A DNA stretch of 21,718 bases from assembly GCA_035275545.1 (NCBI GenBank), contig DATEMP010000204.1, positions 1-21,718 on the forward strand, given 5' to 3'. The position numbers were made by a program, and so were the translations under genes. The stretch comes from WS-11 sp035275545. GTDB taxonomy: Bacteria > Eisenbacteria > RBG-16-71-46. Shown piece after piece: positions 1-7,830 of the stretch (positions are counted from its first letter, which is position 1; the number at the start of each line of letters is the position of its first letter). The notes beneath the pieces were generated by a model. The model did not search any database. It saw nothing but the letters and a program-made list of their open reading frames with translations, and was not told the origin of the DNA.

Positions 1-9
1 GGGAGACCC

Positions 10-219
10 ATGCAACTCAGAATCCTTCGCAGCGAATGCTGCGGCCACGCGGTGTGCGTCGAGACGACGCCGGACGTGTTCGCACTCGACAGCCGGAACA
101 AAGCGATCGTGCTCGATCCCGAGGCCGCGACCCCGGAGCAGCTGATCGAGGCGGCCGAGGCATGCCCGTGCCAGGCGATCGAGGTGCTCGACGACGAAGG
201 CAATCTCGTCTTCCCGTGA
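10..219 (+). CDS. Small [3Fe-4S]-type single-cluster ferredoxin
   Basis: This 69-residue protein has the layout of the short actinobacterial-style ferredoxins that carry one [3Fe-4S] cluster and pass electrons to oxygenases or reductases. The cluster ligands are readable as C10-x5-C16 near the N-terminus and C52-P near the C-terminus, followed by the usual AIEV strand. Two further cysteines, C11 and C54, lie beside the expected ligands. C54 sits where many relatives have alanine or glycine, so a [4Fe-4S] cluster is possible. A GGAG ribosome-binding site at bases 2-5 sits four bases before the ATG. The stop codon overlaps the GTG start of the next gene (GTGA), which implies translational coupling. 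It could serve KorAB or the FprA-like reductase further along, but that is inference. The family call is firm; the partner is unknown. Confidence 0.85.
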   Translation: MQLRILRSECCGHAVCVETTPDVFALDSRNKAIVLDPEAATPEQLIEAAEACPCQAIEVLDDEGNLVFP

Positions 220-608
220 TCGGGCGTCGCACGCTCTTCGTCGAACCCCAACGACTCGCGATCTGTCGCTACGACGCCGGCGCTCCGTTCCCCGCCTGGG
301 CGATGCACGAGGACGCACGCTTCTGGTCGGTGACCCGCACGCCGGACGAGCTGTCGGTGGTGTGCGACGAGGACGCGGTGCCCCCATCGTGCTCGCGCGT
401 GGAGAGCGGGTGGCGGGCGTTGCGCCTGGCGGGTCCGATCGACCTCGCCGAGACCGGCGTGCTCGCGAGCCTCGCCGCGCCGCTCGCGAGCGCGAGCGTG
501 GCGCTGTTCGCGATCTCGACGTTCGACACGGACTACCTGCTGGTGCGTGAGGAGAGTCTCGAACGAGCGGTCGCGGCGCTCGCGGCGGAGTTCGCGATCG
601 AGCGCTAG
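216..608 (+). CDS. ACT-domain protein (CASTOR/ACT_7-like)
   Basis: This 130-residue cytoplasmic protein resembles the paired-ACT proteins related to the amino-acid sensor CASTOR. The sequence reads FWSVTRTPDELSVVC (residues 36-50), then GWRALRLAGPIDL (65-77), then GVLASLAAPLASASVALFAI followed by STFDTDYLLV (81-110), which is the classic ACT_7 core. Such proteins bind small ligands, often amino acids, and act as regulators, but no ligand can be read here. The start is taken as GTG at 216 because it keeps the first beta strand (LAICRYD, 14-20) that family members have; the next in-frame ATG at 303 would remove it. No Shine-Dalgarno precedes the GTG, consistent with coupling to the ferredoxin. 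The stop shares a CTAG with the convergent gene downstream. Confidence 0.85.
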   Translation: MIGRRTLFVEPQRLAICRYDAGAPFPAWAMHEDARFWSVTRTPDELSVVCDEDAVPPSCSRVESGWRALRLAGPIDLAETGVLASLAAPLASASVALFAISTFDTDYLLVREESLERAVAALAAEFAIER

Positions 609-1972
609 GCGCCGACCTCGACCGGACGTCCCGCGGAGCGGTACGCGTCCATCCCACCGACCGCGTTGACGACGCGCGAAATCCCCGCTCGCTGGAGCAC
701 GCTCGCCGCGATGCTGCTGCGGTAGCCGCTCGCGCACACCACCGCCCACTCGGCGCCCCGGTCCAGCTCGCCGGCGCGCCCCGCCAGCTCGGAGAGCGGG
801 ATGTGCGTGGCGCCCGCGATGTGACCCTCGGTCCATTCGCCCGAGCGCCGCACGTCCAGCACCCGGCGGGCGCCCTTCGCGACCGCCGCGGCGGGCATCT
901 CGGCCAGCGACGTGACCGGGAGCCCCGCGGCGCGCCACGCGTCGATCCCGCCGTCGATCACGCCGACCACGTACTCGTAGCCGACCCGTGCCAGGCGCAT
1001 GACCGCCTCCTCGACGCGGTCGGGCTCGGCGATCACCACCAGCTCCTGGTCCGGCTCGAGTAGCGTTCCCACCCACGAGGCGTACTGGCCATCGAGCGAC
1101 ACGTGGAGCGACCGGGGCACGTGCGCGGCCGCATACGCGTCGCCGGGGCGCGTGTCCAGGATCACCGCGCCCTGCTCCACCCGCGCGGCCGCGGCGCGCG
1201 GCGAGATCATGGGCGGCAGCGGCCGCTCGGCGTCGAGCGGCGGGCCCGCCTTGTTGATGTCGCGCGAGTGCAGGTAATAGATGGGGGTCTCGGGCACATC
1301 GCGGGTGATGTCGGCGACGAACGCCTCGCGGCTCATCGGCTTGAGCGCGGGGTTCATCATCCGCTCGCGGCCGATCGTGCTCCAGCGGTCCTGGCTGATG
1401 TTGCGTCCGCACAGCGAGCCCGCCCCGTGCGCCGGGTAGACGCGGGTCTCGTCGGGGAGCGCCAGCAGCTTGCCGTGCAGGCTGTCGTACATGAGCCCGG
1501 CGAGCTCGGCGACCGGCAGGCGCGAGGACAGGATGTCGACGCGCCCCACGTCGCCGACGAACAGCGTGTCGCCGGTGAGCACGCCCCAGGGCTGCGCGTC
1601 CGCGGCGCCGGCGTAGATCAGGAACGAGAGGCTCTCGGGCGTGTGGCCGGGCGTCTCGATCGCCCGGAGTCGCACGCCGCCCACGAGGATCGTGTCGTCC
1701 TCGCGCAGTGGGCGATGCGGATAGCCGGCCTCGGCGCGGGCGCCGATCCCGATGGTGGCGCCGGTGCGCGCCGCCAGCTCGCGGTGCCCGGAAACGAAGT
1801 CGGCGTGCAGGTGGGTCTCGAGGATCCAGGTGATCTTCAGGCCGTGTGCGTCCGCCTCGTCCAGGTACATCTGGACGTCACGCGAGGGATCGACCACCAC
1901 CGCCTCGCCCTGGTCGCCGATCAGGTACGAGGCATGGGCCAGGCATCCGACGTAGAACTGCTTGAAGTGCAT
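605..1972 (-). CDS. MBL-fold hydrolase with two rhodanese domains (persulfide-dioxygenase-like)
   Basis: This 455-residue cytoplasmic protein starts with a glyoxalase II/ETHE1-like metallo-beta-lactamase domain (about 1-250). Metal ligands are visible in THLHAD (H54, H56, D58), TPGH (H110), TGDTLF (D135) and YPAHG (H182). ETHE1 relatives oxidise glutathione persulfide with a mononuclear iron. Two rhodanese domains follow. The first (about 255-355) has VIAEPD where the active-site cysteine loop should be, so it looks inactive. The second (about 365-455) keeps a cysteine loop, CASGYRS, with C413. The fusion suggests sulfane-sulfur or persulfide metabolism, though many such fusions are uncharacterised. 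The ATG at 1972 is preferred over a TTG at 1984 because a promoter-like -10 ends seven bases before it. No Shine-Dalgarno is present. It converges on the ACT gene with overlapping stop codons. Confidence 0.88.
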   Translation of the reverse strand: MHFKQFYVGCLAHASYLIGDQGEAVVVDPSRDVQMYLDEADAHGLKITWILETHLHADFVSGHRELAARTGATIGIGARAEAGYPHRPLREDDTILVGGVRLRAIETPGHTPESLSFLIYAGAADAQPWGVLTGDTLFVGDVGRVDILSSRLPVAELAGLMYDSLHGKLLALPDETRVYPAHGAGSLCGRNISQDRWSTIGRERMMNPALKPMSREAFVADITRDVPETPIYYLHSRDINKAGPPLDAERPLPPMISPRAAAARVEQGAVILDTRPGDAYAAAHVPRSLHVSLDGQYASWVGTLLEPDQELVVIAEPDRVEEAVMRLARVGYEYVVGVIDGGIDAWRAAGLPVTSLAEMPAAAVAKGARRVLDVRRSGEWTEGHIAGATHIPLSELAGRAGELDRGAEWAVVCASGYRSSIAASVLQRAGISRVVNAVGGMDAYRSAGRPVEVGA

Positions 1973-1979
1973 GGAGGGA

Positions 1980-2008
1980 ATCAAAGCTCAATCCGCTTCA
2001 TGGCGCAA
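1980..2008 (-). promoter_or_regulatory. Candidate sigma-70 promoter of the MBL-rhodanese gene
   Basis: Reading the minus strand, TTGCGC (2008-2003) is followed by a 17-base spacer and TTTGAT (1985-1980). The -10 ends seven bases before the ATG at 1972, so transcription would begin at or next to the start codon. This agrees with the missing Shine-Dalgarno. Found by eye; the -10 match is moderate. Confidence 0.45.
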
Positions 2009-2043
2009 CGCGGAGCGGCCGGGACGGAGCCGCGCCGCTCCTG

Positions 2044-2049
2044 TAGGAT
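2044..2049 (+). promoter_or_regulatory. Candidate -10 element of the ankyrin gene
   Basis: TAGGAT ends eight bases before the ATG at 2058. The only -35-like sequence at 17-base spacing is GGGACG (2021-2026), which is poor. If used, the mRNA would be nearly leaderless. The AGGA inside the same hexamer, nine bases from the ATG, could instead be a ribosome-binding site, so the two readings compete. Confidence 0.3.
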
Positions 2050-2057
2050 CAGAGACG

Positions 2058-3668
2058 ATGCCACCGCGCCCCCTCCCGCGTCCCGCCACGCTCGAGCGTC
2101 TCCGCCTGGAGGCGAAGGACTTCCTGCGCGAGCTCGAGAAGCAGATTCCCGCCGCGATCCGGCGGGCGCGCCTGGCGATCACGATTCCGATCGGGGCGCG
2201 CCCCAAGCTCTCGGATGCCCAGCACGTGATCGCGCGCGAGTACGGCTTCGCCGGCTGGCCCAAGCTCAAGGACCACCTCGAGCTCCTGGCCCGCAACCCG
2301 GAGCTGAACGTGGCGGTCGCCGAGGAGCCGGCGGCTCCCGAGGCGGAGCCTGCACCGGAGCCCGCGCCCGCGCCGGTCGTGCCGGAATCGGATCCGCGCG
2401 TGGAGCTGGTCGCCGCGGTCCGGGCGGGCGATGTCGAGAGGGCCCGCGCCCTGCTCGAGCGGTACGCGCACCTCCCGGAGCTCCTCGACGGACCGATGCC
2501 CGAGCTGCCTTTCGGATCGACGCTCATCATGGCCGCGGCACGGGCGCGCCACGGCGCGATGGTCGACCTGCTGATCCGCGCGGGCGCCGACATCAACAAG
2601 CGCAGCCACTGGTGGGCGGGCGGATTCGGAGTGCTGGACGGCTGCGATCCCGCCTTCGCCCCGTTCCTGATCGAGCGGGGAGCGGTGGTCGACGTGCATG
2701 CGGCCGCCCGGCTCGGCATGCTCGACCGGCTCCGCGAGCTGGTCGCGACCTCGCCCACGGTGACGCTCACGCGCGGCGGGGACGGCCAGACGCCGCTCCA
2801 CAACGCCGCGAGCGTCGACATCGCCCGGTTCCTGCTCGAGCACGGCGCCGACATCGACGCGCGCGACATCGACCACGAGTCGACGCCGGCGCAGTACATG
2901 GTGCGGGACCGCCAGGAGGTGGCGCGGTTCCTGGTCGACCAGGGATGCGCCACCGATCTCCTCATGGCCGCCGCCCTGGGCGACGCCGAGATGGCGCGCA
3001 GCCACCTCGACGCGGATCCGTCGTGCATCCGCATGAGCGTCAACCCGCACTGGTTCCCGATGCAGGACTCGCGGGCGGGCGGCACCATCTACATCTGGAC
3101 GATCGGCGCGAACCGCGGCGCCCATGTCGTGGCGCGGGAGTCCGGGCACGTCGATGTCTTCAGCCTGCTCATGGAGCGCAGCCCGATCGAGCTCCAGCTC
3201 GCGCTCGCCTGCGAGATCGGGGACCGCGTGACGGTCGAGTCGCTGCTCCCGGGCCTGCCCGACCTGGCGGAGACGCTCGACGAGCAGGACCTGCGGCGGA
3301 TCGCGGACGCGGCACAGGACAACAACGATGAGGGTGTGAGCCTGATGCTGGCCGCCGGATGGCCGACCGACGCGCGCGGCCAGCACGGCGGCACGGCGCT
3401 CCACTGGGCGGCGTTTCACGGCAACGCCTCGATGGTCCGGGAGATCCTGGGCCATGGTCCCGCGCTCGAAACCCTGGACCACGAGTACCAGCAGCCGGCG
3501 CTGGGATGGGCCCTGTTCGGGTCGCTGCACGGCTGGCACGCGAGTGCCGGCGACTACGCGGAGGCGGTGGAGGCCTTGCTCGACGCCGGGGCGAAGCCGC
3601 CGGAGCGGATCGCCGACGTGCAGGCGAGCGCGCCGGTGCTCGCGGTGCTCGAGCGACGGAGCGGCTAG
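2058..3668 (+). CDS. Ankyrin-repeat protein
   Basis: This 536-residue protein has no signal peptide or membrane span and should be cytoplasmic. The N-terminal 80 residues form a helical domain with LRLEAKDFLREL (15-26) and PKLSDAQHVIAREYGFAGWP (49-68), a module often seen in front of bacterial ankyrin repeats. A proline/alanine/glutamate linker follows (about 87-112). Ankyrin-type units fill the rest; clear examples are MVDLLIRAGADIN (168-180), DGQTPLHNAAS (242-252), IARFLLEHGADIDARD (255-270), GGTALHWAAFHGN (444-456) and AVEALLDAGAKP (503-514). Degenerate units with tryptophan-rich loops (SHWWAGGFG, 183-191) lie between. Such proteins bind other proteins; the partner is not visible. The start is placed at ATG 2058 because the upstream in-frame sequence does not resemble this N-terminal module. 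It ends in a CTAG shared with korB on the other strand. Confidence 0.88.
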   Translation: MPPRPLPRPATLERLRLEAKDFLRELEKQIPAAIRRARLAITIPIGARPKLSDAQHVIAREYGFAGWPKLKDHLELLARNPELNVAVAEEPAAPEAEPAPEPAPAPVVPESDPRVELVAAVRAGDVERARALLERYAHLPELLDGPMPELPFGSTLIMAAARARHGAMVDLLIRAGADINKRSHWWAGGFGVLDGCDPAFAPFLIERGAVVDVHAAARLGMLDRLRELVATSPTVTLTRGGDGQTPLHNAASVDIARFLLEHGADIDARDIDHESTPAQYMVRDRQEVARFLVDQGCATDLLMAAALGDAEMARSHLDADPSCIRMSVNPHWFPMQDSRAGGTIYIWTIGANRGAHVVARESGHVDVFSLLMERSPIELQLALACEIGDRVTVESLLPGLPDLAETLDEQDLRRIADAAQDNNDEGVSLMLAAGWPTDARGQHGGTALHWAAFHGNASMVREILGHGPALETLDHEYQQPALGWALFGSLHGWHASAGDYAEAVEALLDAGAKPPERIADVQASAPVLAVLERRSG

Positions 3669-4789
3669 GCGCCCTTCCCGGTCTTGAGCTGCTCCATGAC
3701 CGTGTCGAGCACGCTCTTCGGCGGGCGCACCTGCTCCTGCGTGAGAGCCGCGAGCGGCGTGCCCACCAGCTCGAGCTCGTCCTCGAACGCCTGCAGCGTC
3801 GGCTCGGCGTAGAGCAGACCGGTGATCAGCTTCTGCTCGCCCCGCGCCTCGTGGATGGACGCCAACGCCCGCTCGCGGCTCGTGGGGTCGTAGTCGGCGG
3901 CCAGCTTCTTGAGATAGATGTGGGAGCCGTCCGGCATCTGGACGTCGCGGGTCGTGCCGGGCTCGTAGTCCACGGTGATGTCCTCGAAGTAGGGCACGTA
4001 CTCGATGTCGTGGAGCGGCGCGTCGTGCTCCTTGACGTACGCGTACGACTTGCTCGAGCCCTCATGGTCGGCGAACGTCACGCACGGGCTGATCACGTCG
4101 AGCACCGCGGTGCCCCGGTGCGCGAACGCCGCCTTGAGCAGCGGGCGGAGCTGCTTGAGGTCGCCCGAGAACGAGCGCGCGACGAACCCGCAGCCCAGCT
4201 CGATCGCCAGCGCGCAGCAGTCGATGGGCATGAACTCGTTGACCGAGCCGCCCTTGGTGGTGCTGCCGACGTCGGCGGTCGCCGAGAACTGACCCTTGGT
4301 GAGCCCGTAGACGCCGTTGTTCTCGATGATGTAGACCACCGGCACGTTGCGGCGCACCAGATGGCAGAACTGGCCCAGGCCGATGCTCGCGGTGTCGCCG
4401 TCGCCCGAGATGCCGATCAGCAGCAGCTTCTGGTTCGCGACCCGCACGCCGGTGGCGATGCTGGGCATGCGCCCGTGCACGGCGTTGAATCCATGCGAGT
4501 GGCCCAGGAAGTAGGCGGGCGTCTTGCTCGAGCAGCCGATGCCCGAGAGCTTCGCCACCTCGTGCGGCTGGACCCCGGACTCGAACGCCGCCTGGATGAT
4601 CGCCGCGGTGATCGCGTTGTGCCCGCAGCCCGGGCACAGCGTGCTCTTCGAGCCGTCGTAGTCGGCGCGCGTGAGACCCACGCGGTTGCGCGCGGCCGCC
4701 GCGCCCACCTTGGCGGCGGGCGTCGCCTCCGGGATCACGTCCGCCTTGACCCCCGGCCCGGCCGGAGTCTTCGGGGTTCCGTCGCTCAT
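3665..4789 (-). CDS. korB: 2-oxoacid:ferredoxin oxidoreductase, beta subunit
   Basis: The beta subunit binds thiamine pyrophosphate and a [4Fe-4S] cluster and, with KorA, converts a 2-oxoacid (probably 2-oxoglutarate) and CoA to the acyl-CoA, CO2 and reduced ferredoxin. The 374-residue protein shows the four cluster cysteines C52 and C55 (LCPGCGHN), C86 (GIGCSSKT) and C236 (SPCVTF). The diphosphate-binding motif begins GDGD (129-132) and ends in NNGVYGLTKGQ (157-167). An N-terminal extension of about 40 residues rich in Ala and Pro precedes the core. The ATG at 4789 overlaps the korA stop (ATGA), so the two are coupled. A pyruvate, indolepyruvate or branched-chain substrate cannot be excluded from sequence alone. 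The reading frame stays open upstream inside korA, but that stretch is a shadow of korA and not part of this gene. Confidence 0.93.
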   Translation of the reverse strand: MSDGTPKTPAGPGVKADVIPEATPAAKVGAAAARNRVGLTRADYDGSKSTLCPGCGHNAITAAIIQAAFESGVQPHEVAKLSGIGCSSKTPAYFLGHSHGFNAVHGRMPSIATGVRVANQKLLLIGISGDGDTASIGLGQFCHLVRRNVPVVYIIENNGVYGLTKGQFSATADVGSTTKGGSVNEFMPIDCCALAIELGCGFVARSFSGDLKQLRPLLKAAFAHRGTAVLDVISPCVTFADHEGSSKSYAYVKEHDAPLHDIEYVPYFEDITVDYEPGTTRDVQMPDGSHIYLKKLAADYDPTSRERALASIHEARGEQKLITGLLYAEPTLQAFEDELELVGTPLAALTQEQVRPPKSVLDTVMEQLKTGKGA

Positions 4790-6621
4790 CGGATCACCAC
4801 CTCGCCGGCGGCCGCGAGTGCTCCCACCGCCGCGTCGGACTTGATGCCGGTGCTCACCGAGCGCGCGTCGATCGGCAGCCCGTCGTAGTGGAGCACCGGG
4901 CGGAAGCGCGCGGCGTGCTCCGGGTACTCGATCTTGAGCAGCGAGGTCATCTGGGCGTCGCGGTTCTGCTCCACCACGTAGATGCGCTCGTGGCGCCGGA
5001 CGAACGCGGCGACCGCGTCGCTGAAGGGCAGCGCCTTGAGCAGCAGGTAGTCGGTCTTCACGTCCGCCTCGTTCCGGAGCTGATCGCGCGCCTCCACCAC
5101 CGCCCAGTGGCTCGAGCCGTAGGCGATGATCCCCGCGGCGCATCCCTGGTCGTCGACCACCGGCGGCGGCACCAGCGTGCGCGCGGTCTCGAACTTCGCG
5201 GAGAGGCGGTCCATGACGCGGCGGTAGTCGTCGGGCTTCTCGGTGTACCGCGCCCCCTCGTCGTGCCCGGAGCCACGCGTGAAGTAGGCGCCCTTGGGGT
5301 CGTGGGTGCCGGGCAGGGTCCGGAACGGGATGCCGTCGCCGTCCACGTCGCGGTAGCGCTCGAATTTGGCCATCGACTTGAGCTCGCTGTCCCCGAGCAC
5401 CTTGCCGCGGTCCCACGGCTTGTCGGGGTACGGGAACGGATCGCTCATCCAATTGTTCATGCCGAGATCGAGGTCGGAGAGCACGAACACCGGCGTCTGG
5501 AGCCGCTCGGCCAGGTCGAACGCCTGGACCCCGAAGTCGTAGCAGTCGCGCACCGAGCTCGGGAACAGGATCGGGTGCTTGGTGTCGCCGTGCGAGCTCA
5601 GGTGGGCGAACAGCACGTCACCCTGCGCGGTGCGGGTGGGAAGCCCGGTGCTGGGACCGACGCGCTGGATGTCCCAGATGACCGCCGGGATCTCGGCGTA
5701 GTAGCCGTAGCCGGTGAACTCCGACATGAGCGAGATCCCCGGGCCCGAGGTGGACGTCATCGCGCGCGCCCCCGCCCAGCCCGCGCCCAGCACCATGCCG
5801 ATCGCGGCGATCTCGTCCTCCGCCTGCACCACGGCGTAGGTGGCCTTGCCGGTCGCGGGATCCTTGCGGAAGCGATCGAGGTAGCCGATCAGTGACTCGA
5901 CCAGGCTCGAGGAGGGCGTGATCGGGTACCAGGTGACCACGGTGACGCCGCCGAACAGGGAGCCCAGCGCGCCCGCGGCGTTGCCGTCGATCAGGATCTT
6001 GCCCTGGGTGGCGTTCATGCGCGCGGCGCGGAACGGATGGCGCTTCTCGAAGTGCGCATGCGCGTACTCCCAGCCGGCGCGCACCGCGGCGTGATTCAAG
6101 GCCAGCGCCTTGGGCTTGTGGCCGAGCTGGGCGTCGAGCACGCGCTCCACCTCGTCCTCGGCGAGCCCGAGCAGCTCGCCCAGCACGCCGACGTAGATCA
6201 TGTTGACCACCAGCCGCCGCAGCTTCACGTCGGTGGTGATCGGCTCCATGAGCTTCGCCATCGGCACCGGGTAGACGATCCGATCCTCGGCGATCGCGGG
6301 CACCTTGATGCTGTCGTTCAGGACGATCACCGCGCCCGGCCCCATCGCCGCCACGTCGTCGGCGGCGGTCTCGGGGTTCATGACCACCAGGATGTCGTTC
6401 TCCTTGCGGCGGGCGATGTAGCCGTCCTGGTTCGCGCGGATCGTGAACCAGGTGGGAAGCCCGGCGATGTTCGAGGGGAACAGGTTCTTCCCGCTCACCG
6501 GGATGCCCATCTGGAACAGCGCGCGCAGCAGCACGGTGTTGGCGGTCTGGCTCCCCGAGCCGTTGACCGTGGCCACCTGGATGCTGAAATCGTTGACGAT
6601 CGGTTCCAAATCCATCCTCAC
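4786..6621 (-). CDS. korA: 2-oxoacid:ferredoxin oxidoreductase, fused gamma/alpha subunit
   Basis: This 611-residue subunit fuses the gamma domain (about 1-200) to the pyrimidine-binding alpha domain (about 205-611). The gamma part opens with VNGSGSQTANTVLLRALFQ (19-37) and GKNLFPSNIAG (44-54). The alpha part has GNAAGALGSLFGG (213-225) and the family signature WYPITPSSSLVE (231-242). The order and the NDFSIQVATVNGSG start match KorA proteins of 2-oxoglutarate oxidoreductases that use ferredoxin in a reductive or low-potential TCA cycle. The start is uncertain: GTG at 6621 is followed by an in-frame ATG at 6615. AAGGAG (6641-6636) lies 14 bases before the GTG, which is long but better than the 20 bases to the ATG. 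A promoter-like sequence lies about 60 bases upstream. korB follows with a 4-base overlap. Confidence 0.93.
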   Translation of the reverse strand: MRMDLEPIVNDFSIQVATVNGSGSQTANTVLLRALFQMGIPVSGKNLFPSNIAGLPTWFTIRANQDGYIARRKENDILVVMNPETAADDVAAMGPGAVIVLNDSIKVPAIAEDRIVYPVPMAKLMEPITTDVKLRRLVVNMIYVGVLGELLGLAEDEVERVLDAQLGHKPKALALNHAAVRAGWEYAHAHFEKRHPFRAARMNATQGKILIDGNAAGALGSLFGGVTVVTWYPITPSSSLVESLIGYLDRFRKDPATGKATYAVVQAEDEIAAIGMVLGAGWAGARAMTSTSGPGISLMSEFTGYGYYAEIPAVIWDIQRVGPSTGLPTRTAQGDVLFAHLSSHGDTKHPILFPSSVRDCYDFGVQAFDLAERLQTPVFVLSDLDLGMNNWMSDPFPYPDKPWDRGKVLGDSELKSMAKFERYRDVDGDGIPFRTLPGTHDPKGAYFTRGSGHDEGARYTEKPDDYRRVMDRLSAKFETARTLVPPPVVDDQGCAAGIIAYGSSHWAVVEARDQLRNEADVKTDYLLLKALPFSDAVAAFVRRHERIYVVEQNRDAQMTSLLKIEYPEHAARFRPVLHYDGLPIDARSVSTGIKSDAAVGALAAAGEVVIR

Positions 6622-6680
6622 GGGGTTGCGCGGCGCTCCTTGGGATGCGCCGAACGCCTTCGCGGCACTGGGTCGACGTG

Positions 6681-6709
6681 ACGGTAGGACGTGACCGCCG
6701 GAGGGTCAA
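6681..6709 (-). promoter_or_regulatory. Candidate sigma-70 promoter of the korAB operon
   Basis: On the minus strand TTGACC (6709-6704), a 17-base spacer and TACCGT (6686-6681) lie 59 bases before the GTG of korA. Unlike the other promoter candidates here, this one leaves a leader that includes an AAGGAG ribosome-binding site. Confidence 0.45.
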
Positions 6710-6756
6710 GTTGAGTCCTGACCGCCACCTGCCGCGCCGGAACGGCCCAGGACGAA

Positions 6757-6786
6757 GCGACCACCCCCGCGGACGGGGGTGGTCGC
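6757..6786 (-). terminator. Rho-independent-like terminator of the secreted repeat gene
   Basis: A perfect 12-bp inverted repeat (GCGACCACCCCC, 6757-6768, with its complement at 6775-6786) encloses a 6-base loop and begins 20 bases past the stop at 6806. On the minus strand it is followed by TTCGTCC, a weak U-tract. It also separates this gene from korA, which points the same way. Confidence 0.7.
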
Positions 6787-6805
6787 GGTACGGCGAACAC
6801 CTCGG

Positions 6806-7594
6806 CTAGCGGTACAGGACTTTCAACTTACCCCAGGTCCCCAGGCCGGAGCCGGTCACGCCGGACTTGTAGGTGGGCACGCAGATGTACTGCGCGGGGG
6901 TCATCGCGGCGTTGTAGTTCTGGATGAACTGATCGGTGACCGTCGCGGTGTGCGTGGACTGATCCGGGGGCTGGAACTCGTAGCAGATGTAATGCTGGTT
7001 GGGATCGACGATCGGGTGCGGGGGCTGTCCCTGGACCTGCTTGTCCACCGGATTGCACCAGTACCTCGGGAACGTGACGTTCGCGTTCCACGGCCCGAAC
7101 TGGTCGACCATGACGATCGGGATGTTGACCGGCGGTCCGTCGCACAAATAGCACTTGTAGTGGTTCCCGGGCGGCGGCCCTCCCGGCTGGTTCTTCCGCG
7201 CGGGATTGAGCAGGTAGACCGCGTCGTGGATGTTGATCGTGAAATCGCCGAACTGATTGGTCGCCGTCACCGATGCGTTGAACGGCTGCGGCGTGATGCT
7301 CCACCAGGTGTAGTGCAGGTCCGGATTGTTGATCGGAAAGACCGCCGGGCCGACGCGCTTCTCGGTGGGGTTCATGACCCGCTCGAGCTGCTGCACGTTA
7401 TGCGTGAAGACGCCGAACTGATCGCTCAGCACCACCGGGACGCCGAGCGGCGGGACCGGGAACGGCGGCGTGAGGTACACCTTGTAGTGATCCCAGAGCG
7501 GGTTCACCTGGGCGTGCGCGCTGGCTGCGACCAGCAGCGGCGCGAGCACGAGCAGCGCGAACCAGAACGCGTGACGGGGTACGTGTCTCCTCAT
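6806..7594 (-). CDS. Secreted four-unit repeat protein (DUF7450-like)
   Basis: I do not know a function for this 262-residue protein. It has a signal peptide (basic start, hydrophobic LLVLAPLLVAA, cleavage after AHA at 26-28) and no other membrane segment, so it is exported. The mature part is four tandem units starting with HY at 36, 94, 145 and 201. Each runs HY-x-x-Y/W, then (D/N)QF at 58, 113, 164 and 221, then an NP or VP turn. Units 3 and 4 carry a cysteine after HY (C148, C204) and another in the turn (C180, C238), a likely disulfide pair; unit 3 has an extra C151. Units 1 and 2 have neither. Similar HYKCY/DQFG proteins occur in several environmental phyla and are unnamed. A strong GGAGGT lies six bases before the ATG. 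I see no clear promoter in the 236 bases upstream. Confidence 0.75.
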   Translation of the reverse strand: MRRHVPRHAFWFALLVLAPLLVAASAHAQVNPLWDHYKVYLTPPFPVPPLGVPVVLSDQFGVFTHNVQQLERVMNPTEKRVGPAVFPINNPDLHYTWWSITPQPFNASVTATNQFGDFTINIHDAVYLLNPARKNQPGGPPPGNHYKCYLCDGPPVNIPIVMVDQFGPWNANVTFPRYWCNPVDKQVQGQPPHPIVDPNQHYICYEFQPPDQSTHTATVTDQFIQNYNAAMTPAQYICVPTYKSGVTGSGLGTWGKLKVLYR

Positions 7595-7600
7595 GAAGGG

Positions 7601-7606
7601 ACCTCC
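7601..7606 (-). promoter_or_regulatory. Strong Shine-Dalgarno of the secreted repeat gene
   Basis: GGAGGT on the minus strand is six bases from the ATG at 7594. It is the best ribosome-binding site in the window, it fixes the start, and it contrasts with the neighbouring genes that lack one. Confidence 0.75.
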
Positions 7607-7830
7607 GTGCGCATCGGTCGCGATGACGCGGTGCCCCAGCGGGGACCGCGCTTCCGCGACGGCCTAGGGGGAAGATGCGGGAAACGGGGCTGGGCGCGGA
7701 AATGGCGCGGACCGCGTGCATGCCCGGACGGCATGAGAATCCCGGCGCGGCTTCAAGTCCACAGGAATGCGACATGGCGCGGGGCGCGCCGGTCCGTTTC
7801 GTTGCGCGGCGCTGAACTCGCCGCGAGAGC

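Noticed and set aside
1103..3331. A 742-codon plus-strand open frame over the MBL and ankyrin genes
   Set aside because: The translation is Arg/Gly/Pro/Ala-rich with no recognisable domain, and it crosses two genes that have clear family motifs in other frames.
4790..5452. Upstream extension of the korB open frame
   Set aside because: It lies inside korA and has no KorB similarity; the ATGA overlap at 4786-4789 defines the start.
7719..7735. CATGCC/GGCATG hairpin about 100 bases past the FprA gene
   Set aside because: Only 6 bp, no U-tract and far from the stop; not distinguishable from chance in this GC-rich gap.
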